Shown here: positions 9,795 through 18,902 of the stretch, one piece after another
Numbering within the stretch: position 1 is the first letter of the stretch
Layout: each line of letters starts with the position of its first letter
From: Dolomitihabitans soli
GTDB taxonomy: Bacteria > Actinomycetota > Actinomycetes > Streptosporangiales > Streptosporangiaceae
Assembly (NCBI RefSeq): GCF_022213955.1
Contig: NZ_JAKNTW010000010.1
Span: 1 to 64,000 of the forward strand
Direction: 5' to 3'
Length of the DNA: 64,000 nucleotides
Program-made: the position numbers and the translations under genes
Notes under the pieces: generated by a model
Databases searched by the model: none
Told to the model about the DNA's origin: nothing
What the model saw: only the letters and a program-made list of their open reading frames with translations

Positions 9795-11417
9795 ATGACG
9801 GGTGGAGCGGGCGCCGCCCGGCCCCTGATCAGACACAACGACCACTCTCCGCTGGAGCCGCCGCCGCTCGGCGGGTGGCAGCCGTCACTGCCGGTGAGCG
9901 TCGTCATCCCCGCCCACGGCGGGCAGCATCGTCTCGACCTGACCCTGGCGGCCCTGGCGGCCCAGACCTATCCGGTCCACCTGCTGGAGGTCATCGTCGT
10001 CGACGACGGCAGCGAGCCTCCCCTGCGGCTGCCCGAGATCGCGCCGATCGACACCCGGATCGTTACCGCCGACCCGTCCGGCTGGGGCATCGGCCACGCG
10101 TTCAACACGGGCGCCGCCGCCGCCGAGGGTGTCCTGATCCAGCGGCTCGACGCCGACATGATCACTTGTAAGGAGCACATCGAGGCGCTCGCCCGCTGGC
10201 ACCACCTGACCGACTACGCGGTCGCCATCGGCTACAAGAGGTTTCTCGACGAGCCGGAGCTGACCCCGGAACAGGTGCACGAGGGGGTGCTCGGCGGCGG
10301 CCTCGCCGACCTGTTCGACCTGGACGCGGCGGTGCCCAGCTCGACCGAGCAGACCATCGCCCGCCTCGACGGGCTGCGTGCCAGCCGCAATCCCTACCAC
10401 GTGTGCACCGGCCCCACGCTGTGCCTGCACCGCGAGCTGTTCCTGGCGGTCGGCGGCATCGACCCGGCCGTCCCGCGCGGCGAGGACACCGAGTTCGCCT
10501 ACCGGCTCGCATCCAGCGGCGTCGTGTTCGTCCCCGACCCGGCCGCGCAGGCGGTCCACCTCGGGCTGCCCGCCCAGCGTCTCGAACGTGACCGCGCGGT
10601 CCGGGTGGTCTCGCCGTACCTCGCGCATCGCGTCCCGCTCCGCCGTGACCTGCGTAAGGACCAGGGGCGGCAGTGGCTCGTGCCGTACGTCGAAGTGGTC
10701 CTGGAGATCGGGGACGCCGGTGCGGAGGCCGTGCGCGGCGCGGTGGGGGCGGCGCTTGAGGGGTCGGTGCGCGACGTGGTGGTCACGCTCGTCGCGCCGT
10801 GGTCGAAGCTGACCGGCGAACGGCGTCAGGTGCTCGCCGACCCCCAGCTCGACCTGCGGCTGCTGAGCGAGCACTTCGCGCACGACGTACGGGTACGGCT
10901 CGCCGACGAGATCGTCCCCACGCCCGCGCCCATCCCGTTCCGGTACACCGGCCCGGTCGAGGTCCCGCTCGCCGCCGACACGCTCAAACTCATGATCGAC
11001 ACAGTCCAGCAGAACCGGGACGGCATGCTCGTCGTCACCCTTCCCGGCGACCACACGGCCCGCCTGGAGCGCACCGAGGCCCTCAGCCGCGCCCTGCTCC
11101 TCGCCACCCCCGACGCCGCCCTCGCCGACCTGATCAGGCCCGGCGCCGACCGCGCCCTCACCGACGCGCGCAGAACCGAACTCCTCGACGCCACCCACGG
11201 CGTACGGCACGGCGACCCCGCCGACTACTGGCCCGCCCCGAAACCCGCCCCGAAACCCGCGTCGGCACCCGGCTCGAACCCCGCCCCGCCCACCGGCTCG
11301 AACCCCGCCCCGAAACCACCACCCCCGAAGGCCCCGGCACCCGAACCGCCGCCCGCGCGCCCCGGCCTCCTCGGCAAGCTCCGCAACGCCGTCAGCTTCT
11401 CAGCCTTGAAGGACTGA
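9795..11417 (+). CDS. GT2-family glycosyltransferase with Pro-rich tail
   Basis: 540 residues with no signal peptide or membrane segment. The GT-A fold begins with [20 protein letters not shown], then [15 protein letters not shown] is the DxD-like metal site, and [16 protein letters not shown] is the acceptor-side ED motif. Residues ~290-470 form an extra domain shared with the 14642-16300 protein. The tail (~480-530) is a low-complexity [14 protein letters not shown] run. ATG 9795 has GAGGAG 8 bases upstream. TAGGGT at about 9748 is a possible -10 element. The donor and acceptor sugars cannot be read from the sequence. Confidence 0.88.
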   Translation: MTGGAGAARPLIRHNDHSPLEPPPLGGWQPSLPVSVVIPAHGGQHRLDLTLAALAAQTYPVHLLEVIVVDDGSEPPLRLPEIAPIDTRIVTADPSGWGIGHAFNTGAAAAEGVLIQRLDADMITCKEHIEALARWHHLTDYAVAIGYKRFLDEPELTPEQVHEGVLGGGLADLFDLDAAVPSSTEQTIARLDGLRASRNPYHVCTGPTLCLHRELFLAVGGIDPAVPRGEDTEFAYRLASSGVVFVPDPAAQAVHLGLPAQRLERDRAVRVVSPYLAHRVPLRRDLRKDQGRQWLVPYVEVVLEIGDAGAEAVRGAVGAALEGSVRDVVVTLVAPWSKLTGERRQVLADPQLDLRLLSEHFAHDVRVRLADEIVPTPAPIPFRYTGPVEVPLAADTLKLMIDTVQQNRDGMLVVTLPGDHTARLERTEALSRALLLATPDAALADLIRPGADRALTDARRTELLDATHGVRHGDPADYWPAPKPAPKPASAPGSNPAPPTGSNPAPKPPPPKAPAPEPPPARPGLLGKLRNAVSFSALKD

Positions 11418-11434
11418 GCTCGCAGCTCCTCGCC

Positions 11435-11581
11435 GTCGGTGGCTTCGACTTTGTAGGCGATGAACCGGCGGAGCTGGTGGAAGCTCCATGAATGCAGCGT
11501 GACCCGCTGGGCTTGCGGAGCCGTACCCGCCGCGCGCAGGGTCGCCTGCTCAGGCGTCGGCAGGAGCTTGACCTGCACCAC
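11435..11581 (-). pseudogene. Remnant of an IS605-type tnpB
   Basis: Reading from GTG 11581, the first ~18 residues (VQVKLLPTPEQATLR) match the usual TnpB N-terminus. They are joined directly to a central TnpB-like piece (LHSWSFHQLRRFIAYKVEA). The ~200+ residues expected between them and the RuvC/zinc-finger C-terminus are gone. The frame then runs into the antisense of the glycosyltransferase gene end. Confidence 0.7.
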
Positions 11582-11613
11582 CAGTTTTCATCGAATATTC
11601 TATCGTTGGGTCC

Positions 11614-12042
11614 ATGTCACCGCGATGGGAACCGAACCCCGATGTTAGAAGGGGCAGAAGCGTCGTATGCGCGCTTCACGCGCATTTGGTCTTCATGCCA
11701 AAGTATCGGCGGGGTGTGTTCACCGACGAGATCCTGCGTCGCTGCGAAGACATCATGATCGAGGTGTGCGACAGCTTCGGGGCCGAGCTGGTCGAGTTCA
11801 CCGGCGAGGACGGTCATGTGCAGCTGCTCGTGCACTACCCACCCAAAGTCGCCCTCTCGACGCTGGTGAACAGCCTCAAGGGCGTGTCCGCGCGGCTGCT
11901 CCGCAAGGAGTATCCGGCACATATCGGCAAGTATTCGGGGGGCGGGCACTTCTGGTCACCGTCGTACTTCGCCGCCTCCTGCGGCGGCGCACCCCTATCG
12001 ATCATCGAGGAGTACATCGAGAACCAGAAACACCCGGGCTGA
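11614..12042 (+). CDS. tnpA: IS200/IS605-family Y1 transposase TnpA, altered HUH motif
   Basis: A 142-residue, full-length Y1 single-strand transposase. The start MSPRWEPNPDVRRG, the HLVFMPKYRRGVF strand and the C-terminal FWSPSYFAASCGGAPLS are typical, and the catalytic tyrosine is Y134 in IIEEYIENQK. The metal-binding HUH motif reads H68-V69-Q70 instead of HVH, so cleavage may be weakened or lost. It diverges from the tnpB remnant, as in IS605 elements with opposed genes. Terminal hairpins were not located with confidence. Confidence 0.85.
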   Translation: MSPRWEPNPDVRRGRSVVCALHAHLVFMPKYRRGVFTDEILRRCEDIMIEVCDSFGAELVEFTGEDGHVQLLVHYPPKVALSTLVNSLKGVSARLLRKEYPAHIGKYSGGGHFWSPSYFAASCGGAPLSIIEEYIENQKHPG

Positions 12043-12414
12043 GCCGCTCGATGGCCTACTCGATCGCTTACCGGCCACTGCACCGCTCGGGTCTTGGCGG
12101 CCCTCCCGCGCTGTCGTTTCCTCCCACCGGGTGAGCAGGGCGTGAACGACCGGGTTCCACCCCAGATCGCTCTGAACTCCGGCTGACCTCCGCCTTCTCC
12201 CCCGACAGACCGACCACGCCCCATGCCAAACCGGAAGCGGTAGGACGTCACGCCCAGCCGTACGGCATCGCGACCACCGGTCACAGCCGTCTCGTACCAG
12301 GCCGGCCGTACCGCACCCAACCGCGGGCCACACCGCGACCTCGTGGCAGGCCAGGCCGGTCGTACGGCATGGCGAGAGGTGGAGGCGCGTCGCGAGGTCG
12401 CGGCAGGGGCCGCG
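12043..12414. other. Gene-free interval (372 bp) with an 11-bp inverted repeat
   Basis: No credible gene was seen. CCGCGACCTCG (12333-12343) and its perfect complement CGAGGTCGCGG (12393-12403) flank a 49-base loop just past the end of the kinase gene. It could form a weak transcript-end structure. The rest may be debris from the IS insertion. Confidence 0.4.
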
Positions 12415-13419
12415 CTATGGCCGTGCGGGCAGCGGGGTGAGGGTGGGCCAGCGGGTGAGCATGCGGTCGCGGAGGGCGGCGGCGAGGGGGGACAGGTCGC
12501 CGAGTTCGTGCGTGCCGGCGACGACGTCCAGGCGGTGGACGAGTCGCTGGCGGGCGGTGGCGGTGCCCCAGGTCCAGTCGTCGCCGGGGACCACGGCGAG
12601 GTGGTCCACGGTGCCGCGGCGGGCACGCTCGACCAGGGCGTCGCCGCGCAGGAGCCAGCCGGCGCAGGCGTCGGCCAGGCTGCCGGAGACGTCGTCGCCC
12701 TTGGCCGCCTTCCACACCGCCCGGTAGCGCTCCTCGGCCTCGGCCAGCACTCCTCCCGGGATGGCCAGGGAGCACCAGCACGTCGGGAAGCCGACCCGGA
12801 GGTAGGCCAGCTCCATCAGTCCGTTGCCCAGGGCCGCCTGTTCCAGGTCGATGAAACGCACCCCGCCGGGCGTGAGCAGCGAGTTGTCGGGACAGGGGTC
12901 GCCGTGCAGCATCGCGTGGTGGCCGGGAGCGTCGAGCCGGGCCAGCAGCGCCGCCAGCTCGCCGGGGACGCCCGCGGGGACCGGCACCTCAAGGGCGCGC
13001 GCGAAGGCGAGGAACGCGTCGGCGTCGGCGGCCGTGGGCGGCTGCCAGCGGGGCAGCGCGCCCTCGTCGGCGGGACCGGTCACCGCGTGCAGCCTGGCCA
13101 GGGACTCGGCGTAGCGCACCGGCCAGTCGTCGCCCGCGGGCTGCTCGGCGAGTCGCTCAAGGACCAGTGTCGCCGCCCCGGGGTCCGTGGTGATCAACCT
13201 GGCGGCGACGGGCGGCTCGGCTCGGGCGGCGAAACCGAGCGCGATGATCTCGCGAGCGCAGCGCTCCGTCGCGTCGGACCCGCCCACCACGCGTTTCACC
13301 ACGGTCTCCGTGCCGCCGAAGGTGGCCATCCACACCTCGGAGCGCGGACTGCTCTGCACACTCTCCACCTCGGCCGGTTCACCCAGAACGGCCCGCAGCC
13401 GCGCGCTCATCATCACCAT
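12415..13419 (-). CDS. Aminoglycoside-phosphotransferase-family kinase
   Basis: 334 residues of the APH/choline-kinase fold. The catalytic loop HGDPCPDN lies at about residues 171-178, and the metal-binding position is FIDLE (Asp). The N-lobe has the Lys of ETVVKRVV. Such proteins phosphorylate small hydroxyl compounds, and only a few are resistance enzymes. Nothing here shows the substrate. Starts at 13419, 13413 and 13410 are all possible, and no clear ribosome site precedes them, so the message may be nearly leaderless. Confidence 0.8.
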   Translation of the reverse strand: MVMMSARLRAVLGEPAEVESVQSSPRSEVWMATFGGTETVVKRVVGGSDATERCAREIIALGFAARAEPPVAARLITTDPGAATLVLERLAEQPAGDDWPVRYAESLARLHAVTGPADEGALPRWQPPTAADADAFLAFARALEVPVPAGVPGELAALLARLDAPGHHAMLHGDPCPDNSLLTPGGVRFIDLEQAALGNGLMELAYLRVGFPTCWCSLAIPGGVLAEAEERYRAVWKAAKGDDVSGSLADACAGWLLRGDALVERARRGTVDHLAVVPGDDWTWGTATARQRLVHRLDVVAGTHELGDLSPLAAALRDRMLTRWPTLTPLPARP

Positions 13420-13450
13420 GTGGGCACGCTAACCGGTGCCGGGTCCGCCC

Positions 13451-14095
13451 TCATCCGGATTTCGGGTCCACCTTCACCGCGATCTCGCCGCCCAGCCTGG
13501 CCCCACCGACCAGATCGAGGTCGTCACCGCTCCAGAAACGGCCGGGGTCGAACCAATTGGGCCGGCGCCCGCCGGGCAGCAGCCCCATCGCCTCGTAGGT
13601 GACGGCCACGACCTCCGCGCAGTAGGCGCTCTCCAGCGTGCTGTCGGGCTTTCCGCGCCGCAACCGGGGCAGGCGACCGCGCACCCAGCGTCCGGCGAGC
13701 CTGGCCGTGGAGGGGAACGGCGTGCCGTCGAGACGGGCGATCGTGCGCAGGACGGCGTCCTCCATCTCGCGGCCGGCGGGCGGGTCGAGCTGGCGGAGCC
13801 ACGCCCGCTGGCCGTACCGGGTGGCCCAGACCTCGACGGCGGAGCGCAGGTCGTGGAGCTGGACCCCGCGCTGATGGGTGCCCGACCACAGGTCCGGCAG
13901 CGAGCGGCCGAGTTCGGCGTGCCACATCAGCGGCGGGAGGTCTTCGATGACGACCGACATGCCGACGTGGTTGACCGGGCTGTTGGTGGTCATCTGGATC
14001 GCCCTGTCGGGCGCCGCGCGCCCGCGAAACAGCCACACGTCTCCGGTCCGGGTGTGATCGAGTGCCTCGTTGAGGCTGATACGCGTGCCAGACAT
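13451..14095 (-). CDS. YiiX-like permuted papain-fold hydrolase (peptidase C92 type)
   Basis: 214 residues. The pattern GDVWLFRG, then a His in TNSPVNHVGMSVV, then the catalytic-type Cys in ESAYCAEVVAVTYEAMGLL matches circularly permuted NlpC/P60 enzymes of the YiiX/C92 kind (His before Cys). These act on peptide or lipid amide/ester bonds. The actual substrate is unknown. There is no signal peptide, so the protein is probably cytoplasmic. ATG 14095 has only a weak AGCGGG upstream. Confidence 0.7.
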   Translation of the reverse strand: MSGTRISLNEALDHTRTGDVWLFRGRAAPDRAIQMTTNSPVNHVGMSVVIEDLPPLMWHAELGRSLPDLWSGTHQRGVQLHDLRSAVEVWATRYGQRAWLRQLDPPAGREMEDAVLRTIARLDGTPFPSTARLAGRWVRGRLPRLRRGKPDSTLESAYCAEVVAVTYEAMGLLPGGRRPNWFDPGRFWSGDDLDLVGGARLGGEIAVKVDPKSG

Positions 14096-14228
14096 CCCGC
14101 TAGTGTCGCTGATTTCCCGTCTTTCTGAGTGATTCGGACGTCTCAGGCGAGGCGTGGCTCCCCGAGCGGTGCGGGTGGCGATCGGGGAAGGTGTCGCTCC
14201 GAACCCGCGATCGTGACCCCGCGGGACG

Positions 14229-14267
14229 TGCCGTACCGGCGAGGACGCGGCCCCGCCCGGTACGGCA
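14229..14267. other. 11-bp stem-loop between divergent genes
   Basis: TGCCGTACCGG (14229-14239) and CCGGTACGGCA (14257-14267) are perfect complements separated by 17 bases in the 291-bp gap between the YiiX-like and small membrane protein genes. It could be an operator or an RNA hairpin. There is no further evidence. Confidence 0.35.
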
Positions 14268-14386
14268 TGCGACGGCGTATCGCCGAGATCACGTCTCCGC
14301 CGGTCGATTCGGCTACCCGTGGCCGAAAGCGGTCGGCTGGACGGGGCCTGACCACGCCGCCGGGGATCAGCTCGTACGCTGTGGGC

Positions 14387-14587
14387 ATGCGGTGGTGGAA
14401 GATTCTCGGTCTGGCCGGATTCGCGGGCGTGGCGGCGACCGGCGCGGTGATCGTGCGGGCGGAGCGGCGCAGGCGCGCCTACTCCCCCGACGAGATCAAG
14501 GAGCGCCTCCGCGACCGGCACGCGGAGACGACGGGGACGACGGCGGATACCTCGGGGCGGGCCGGCGGCGCAGCACCCGCCGAGTGA
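14387..14587 (+). CDS. Small single-pass membrane protein
   Basis: 66 residues. Residues 5-23 form one hydrophobic helix (ILGLAGFAGVAATGAVIV), followed by RAERRRR, so the tail should stay in the cytoplasm. The rest is a charged YSPDEIKERLRDRHAE segment and a low-complexity end. I recall similar small proteins in related actinomycetes but no function. It lies between minus-strand genes. Confidence 0.55.
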   Translation: MRWWKILGLAGFAGVAATGAVIVRAERRRRAYSPDEIKERLRDRHAETTGTTADTSGRAGGAAPAE

Positions 14588-14641
14588 GCCGGGCAGGCCG
14601 GTGGACACCCTCCCGCCCCAGGCGGCCTGCCGGTGGGCGGG

Positions 14642-16300
14642 TCAGCGGCGGCGGCGCAGGACGCGTCTGAGTGAGGTGGCCAGGCCGGTGGGCTGCGCCG
14701 CCGGCTGTGCCTTCTTGGCGGCGGCCAGTTCGCGGCGCAGCGAGCCGACCTCCCGGCGGAACTCCACGGCGCTCTTGCGCCAGCGGCCCGCCTCCTCGCG
14801 CCACTTGTCGATCTGGCCGCGGAGCCGCTCGGCCTCCTTCTTGAGCTTCGCGACCTCGGCCGCGGCCTCCGCACGGGCCCGATAGGCGCTGCGGCGTCCC
14901 TGGATGGCGGTGGCCTCCGGTGTGAAGCCGAAGCTCTTGCCGTCGACCCAGAGCACCCCGAAGGTGTCGTGCACGGCGTCGTCGAGGTCCTCGTCGGGTC
15001 CGGCCACGATCGCCGCTCTGGAGAAGGCGGCGGTACGTTCCAGACGGGCGGCGACGATCCCGTCGGCGCTCTCGTCCAGCAGCACGTTCAGCAGGCCGTA
15101 CCCCTGTTCCCTGGCGAGGTCGAGCAGCCGTGCCAGGGAGTCCTCGCCGGGGACCCAGCCCGCGGGGAGCCGTAGCCGGTACGGCCCGGCCGGGGTGTCG
15201 GTGCCGAACAGGGCCGCGGGCGGGTCGGCGGTGGCGAGCCGTACCCGGGCCTCGTGGGCGTAGTGGCCGCGGATCAGGACCAGGTCGAGATCGGGGTCGG
15301 TGAGGGGGGCGCGGCGCTCGGGGGTCAGGGAGTCCCATGGGCCGACCAGCTCGACGGATACGTCGGGCACGGTGCCCGCGAGGACGGCGTCCACCGTGGC
15401 GCGCACCTCGTCGTAGCCGCCGGCCTCGACCACGACCTGCACGTACGGGACCTTCCAGCGCCGGGTGGGGTGCGAGCGCAGCCAGCGGTAGGACGGGATG
15501 CGGTCGGCGACGTAGGCGTGGCTGACCCGGTCGATCGGGGCCTTGTCGCGCATCCGCATCGAGGGGCCGAGGTGGTAGCCGCGCGCCTCGGGGTCGGGCA
15601 CGAACACCGCGCCCGCCTGGGCGAGCCGGTAGCCCAGCTCGGTGTCCTGGCCGAGGACGAGGTCGACGTCCATCGGCCCGGCGCGGTGCAGGAGGCGGGC
15701 GTTGACCGAGGTGGCGCCGCCGACGTGCAGGCTGAAGGCGCGGTGCGGGTCGTCGACCAGGCCGCCGGTGCGTTCCAGCAGGTCGATGAGCCACTGGTGC
15801 GGCTCGGCGGGTTCGAACAGCTTGGCCAGGTCGTCGGCGGCGGCGACCACCTCGGGGCTGGGCGGTTCCGCCGAGGTGAACCTCAGGTGAGTCGCGACCA
15901 CCAGGTAGGGCGCGAGGTGGTGCCAGCGCATGTGGGCTTCGAGCGCGTCACGTTCCAGGACCACGTCGGAGTCGAGCCAGTGGATCACGTCGCCGGTGGA
16001 CGCGGCCAGCCCCGCGTTGCGCGCGTCGGCCCGTCCCGGCGTGTCGCAGACGATCAGTCGGGCCAGCTCGGGCCGGGTCTCCCCGAGGGTGAGCGCGGGC
16101 GCGCTGCCGTTGTCGACCACGATGACCTCGAGCAGCTCCTGCGGGTACGTCTGGGCGGCCAGCCCGGCGAGCGTCAGGTCGAGTTTCCGCTGCCCGTTGT
16201 AGGCGGGCACGACGACGCTCACGGTGAGCGAGGGGGTCCACGAGCCGAGCCGGGGAGGGCGCAGCGTGGTGTAGTCGTTTCCCTTGACACGGGCGCTCAC
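14642..16300 (-). CDS. GT2-family glycosyltransferase with C-terminal coiled coil
   Basis: 552 residues. The GT-A core has VSVVVPAYNGQRKLDLTLAG, VIVVDNGSAPA, the WLDSDV metal site, and MDVDLVLGQDTELGYRLAQ. A middle domain (PYVQVVVEAGGYDE... to LIRGHYAHEARVRL) matches the equivalent part of the 9795-11417 protein, so the two are paralogues. Residues ~475-530 form a heptad-like coil (KLKKEAERLRGQIDKWREEA), and the end is basic (RRVLRRRR). GTG 16300 overlaps the upstream stop as GTGA, with GAGAGGGA upstream, so translation is coupled. Confidence 0.88.
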   Translation of the reverse strand: MSARVKGNDYTTLRPPRLGSWTPSLTVSVVVPAYNGQRKLDLTLAGLAAQTYPQELLEVIVVDNGSAPALTLGETRPELARLIVCDTPGRADARNAGLAASTGDVIHWLDSDVVLERDALEAHMRWHHLAPYLVVATHLRFTSAEPPSPEVVAAADDLAKLFEPAEPHQWLIDLLERTGGLVDDPHRAFSLHVGGATSVNARLLHRAGPMDVDLVLGQDTELGYRLAQAGAVFVPDPEARGYHLGPSMRMRDKAPIDRVSHAYVADRIPSYRWLRSHPTRRWKVPYVQVVVEAGGYDEVRATVDAVLAGTVPDVSVELVGPWDSLTPERRAPLTDPDLDLVLIRGHYAHEARVRLATADPPAALFGTDTPAGPYRLRLPAGWVPGEDSLARLLDLAREQGYGLLNVLLDESADGIVAARLERTAAFSRAAIVAGPDEDLDDAVHDTFGVLWVDGKSFGFTPEATAIQGRRSAYRARAEAAAEVAKLKKEAERLRGQIDKWREEAGRWRKSAVEFRREVGSLRRELAAAKKAQPAAQPTGLATSLRRVLRRRR

Positions 16301-17619
16301 GGTTGGGTCCCTCTCGGTTGCCCGGATGACGGCGTCTCCATGATCAGGCTGGGACGGAAACCGCGCCACTGGTTCGTGGCGACCCGCAGGAAATGGGCGA
16401 GGGGAAGCTGCCAGGTGTGCTGGTCTTCGAGGGATCGCCGCAGGACGTAGCCGAGCCCGTGGGTCCGGTAGATTCTGCCGTTCTCGGCGTGGATGCGCTT
16501 GAGGAGGTCGGCGTCCACACCTCCGGGGAGAGGGCTGAATCCGCCTATTTCCCGAAATTTCGCTATATCGAGGAGAATCGTGCCTCCTGCGACGTGCTCG
16601 TTCCCCACCTCACTGGTGTAGTCGGTCCGCCGGATCGTGGCCCGCAACGGCTCCAGGTAGAAGAACTCGGCCGCGGTGCCCACCACGTCCGCCGTCGCGT
16701 ACTCCTTCGCCAGCAACAGGTCGGCCAGGTGCTCGGGCCCATACCAGTCGTCATCGTCCCACTTGGCGAGATAGTCGCCGCCCGCCGTGGCCGCCGCCCG
16801 GTTCAGCACCTCCCCGAACGGCGTCGCCGCGTCGGCCTCCACCACGGTCAACGGCAACGGATACCCCTGCACCGCCCGCCGTACCCGCTCGTCATCGGCC
16901 GTCGCCCCGTGCAGCCCCACCAGCACCTCGACCCGCACGTGGCGCTGCCGCGCGATCTGTTCGAGCGCCGCGCCCAGCAGGTGCGGCCGCATACTCGACA
17001 TGACCACGCTGACGAGCGGCCCGCCGTCCTCCCCGGTACGGCCCGCCTCCGAGGTACGGCCGGCCCGCGACCGCAACCCGTGCCGCCGCAGCCGCACGCT
17101 GTGCTCCTCGCGCCGGAGATCCGCCACCGACCCGACGAGCGGCCCGGGAGTCCCGTCCGCCCGTGCACGTCCCGGGACCGCCGCGCGCTTCTCGTCCGGC
17201 GTCTCCGTTCCCGGACTCCCGGCCGGCTCACCGGCGTCGGGCTCCCAGGCGGTCAGCAGTTCGGCGAGCTCCGGATCGGCCTCCCGCACCCAGCCGGGCA
17301 CCTCGGAGGCGTACAACGGGACTCCCGCCGCCGCGAGGTCGAGCACCGTCTCGTGCTCTCCGGCCGCGAGCCACTCGACCCGCAGCCCCGCGAACGGCCG
17401 CAACCGGGCCACGTCATCGGCCGTCACCTGCCCGGGAAGGGCCTCCCCCGCCGCCTGCCACCCGTTCGCGGCCCACCGCAGCACTCCGGGCGCCTCGGCA
17501 GGAGTACGCAGGTAGCCCCTGGGCGTGGCCACACCAGGCGGCTCAGCGGGCAGGTCGGCAGATGGGTCGGCGGGCTCGGTCAATGGTCCATCGGACGGCA
17601 TCGCTGCGTTGGCATTCAT
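16297..17619 (-). CDS. GT2-family glycosyltransferase with N-terminal extension
   Basis: 440 residues. Residues ~1-200 are an Ala/Pro-rich extension with a small alpha/beta region that I do not recognise. Residues ~200-400 are a GT-A domain (VSVVMSSMRPHLLGAALEQI, KWDDDDWYGPEHL metal site, GGVDADLLKRI). It heads a two-gene transcript with the 14642-16300 gene. No good ribosome site precedes ATG 17619, so the start is less certain. It may supply a second sugar transfer in the same pathway. Confidence 0.82.
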   Translation of the reverse strand: MNANAAMPSDGPLTEPADPSADLPAEPPGVATPRGYLRTPAEAPGVLRWAANGWQAAGEALPGQVTADDVARLRPFAGLRVEWLAAGEHETVLDLAAAGVPLYASEVPGWVREADPELAELLTAWEPDAGEPAGSPGTETPDEKRAAVPGRARADGTPGPLVGSVADLRREEHSVRLRRHGLRSRAGRTSEAGRTGEDGGPLVSVVMSSMRPHLLGAALEQIARQRHVRVEVLVGLHGATADDERVRRAVQGYPLPLTVVEADAATPFGEVLNRAAATAGGDYLAKWDDDDWYGPEHLADLLLAKEYATADVVGTAAEFFYLEPLRATIRRTDYTSEVGNEHVAGGTILLDIAKFREIGGFSPLPGGVDADLLKRIHAENGRIYRTHGLGYVLRRSLEDQHTWQLPLAHFLRVATNQWRGFRPSLIMETPSSGQPRGTQP

Positions 17620-17833
17620 ACATCACGTCGATCGAATCCATGGGTCTAAGCAGGGCAAAGGGCGCAAGTCAGGGCCCAAGTCAAGAAGACTAGCGCCCAA
17701 CGACGTCACAGGGGGCGACCTCCACAATCCACCCCATAAGGGGTCGCGCAGATAGACGCAGGCTCCCCTGGCAGAACGTCTTCCGTCGCCTCGGCCGGCT
17801 GCCACGGATGCCGCGCCATCGTCGCGATTCAGG

Positions 17834-18811
17834 CTACGGCGGGGACGGTCTCTCGGGCGCGCCAGATCCAGTGGCCCGGAGGAAGCGGGCGCCCCACTCC
17901 TGGACATGCGCGGCGAACTCCGGCGGCCCCAGCACCTCGAACTCGGCGCCCACGTTGCCCAGCGCCTGGGTCGGCCAATCGAGGGAGGTCGAAGTCATGG
18001 TGAGCCGGCAGGTGTCGTGGTCGAGCGGTTCGATGGTGCCCCACTGACCGACCGCCTGCCGTACCCGGGTCGCGGGGGCGTGGACGAGCGCCTCGACCTG
18101 GTACGGGGCCGGGGCGGCGCTCGCCGCCTGGACGAAGGCCGCGGCGTCCTCGGCCGGGAGCGGACGCGGCCGGAAGCGCGTGCCGGTCGCGGCCGGCTCG
18201 ATCACCCTGTCGAGGCGGAAGCTCCGCCAGTCGTGCCGGGTCAGGTCGTAGGCGACCAGGTACCAGCGTCCGCCGAGTGCGACGACGCGGTGCGGCTCGA
18301 CCTCGCGGTCGGTGGGTGCGGAGCCTCTGGCCGTGTAGCCGAACCGCAGTCGTTCCTGGTCCCGGCAAGCCTGGGCGGCCGTGGTGAGCACCCCCGCCGC
18401 GACGACCGGCCCGGACGCGGCGACGGAGAAGGTCATCGCCCGCAGGGCATCCACCCTGGCCCGCAGCCGGGGCGGCAGCACCCGCACCACCTTGGTGAGC
18501 GCGCGCAGCGACGCCTCCTGCATCCCGGCGATCCCGCTCTGCGCCGCGTCGCCGATGCCCACCGCGAGGGCCACCGCCTCCTCGTCATCCAGCAGCAGCG
18601 GCGGCAGGACGGCACCGGGCGCGAGCTGGTAGCCGCCGTCCGTACCCCGGGCCGCGCCGACCGGGTAGCCGAGCTCGCGCAGCCGGTCAACGTCACGGCG
18701 CAGCGTCCGCTCGGAGACCCCGAGCCGCTCGGCCAATTCCAGGCCGGGCCAGTGGCGGTGGGTCTGCAGCAGCGAGAGCAGCCTGAGGGTCCGTGAGCTG
18801 GTGTTCGCCAT
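17834..18811 (-). CDS. HTH-11/WYL-domain transcriptional regulator
   Basis: 325 residues. The N-terminal winged helix has LAERLGVSERTLRRDVDRLRELGYPV. The WYL domain (GRWYLVAYDLTRHDWRSFRLDRV) lies at about residues 190-215, followed by a C-terminal WCX-like extension. WYL proteins sense small ligands or nucleic acid. It diverges from the deleted oxidoreductase gene 92 bp away, which was probably its target. Confidence 0.88.
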   Translation of the reverse strand: MANTSSRTLRLLSLLQTHRHWPGLELAERLGVSERTLRRDVDRLRELGYPVGAARGTDGGYQLAPGAVLPPLLLDDEEAVALAVGIGDAAQSGIAGMQEASLRALTKVVRVLPPRLRARVDALRAMTFSVAASGPVVAAGVLTTAAQACRDQERLRFGYTARGSAPTDREVEPHRVVALGGRWYLVAYDLTRHDWRSFRLDRVIEPAATGTRFRPRPLPAEDAAAFVQAASAAPAPYQVEALVHAPATRVRQAVGQWGTIEPLDHDTCRLTMTSTSLDWPTQALGNVGAEFEVLGPPEFAAHVQEWGARFLRATGSGAPERPSPP

Positions 18812-18902
18812 AGCGCCATCCTCGCCCGACTTCCGGTCAAAAAGTGACCGGAAGCTTCTTTAGTGTCGATCTCGAAGGCCGTACAGACCTAAGGACCAAG
18901 AA

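Larger units (their letters stand above)
11425..12045. mobile_element. Decayed IS200/IS605 element
   Basis: This consists of the tnpB remnant and the divergent tnpA described above. The left boundary abuts the glycosyltransferase stop codon at 11417. The ends are approximate because the subterminal palindromes were not identified. Confidence 0.6.

Noticed and set aside
12415-13419. APH-family gene as an aminoglycoside resistance gene
   Set aside because: The kinase fold is clear but nothing points to an aminoglycoside substrate or a resistance context.
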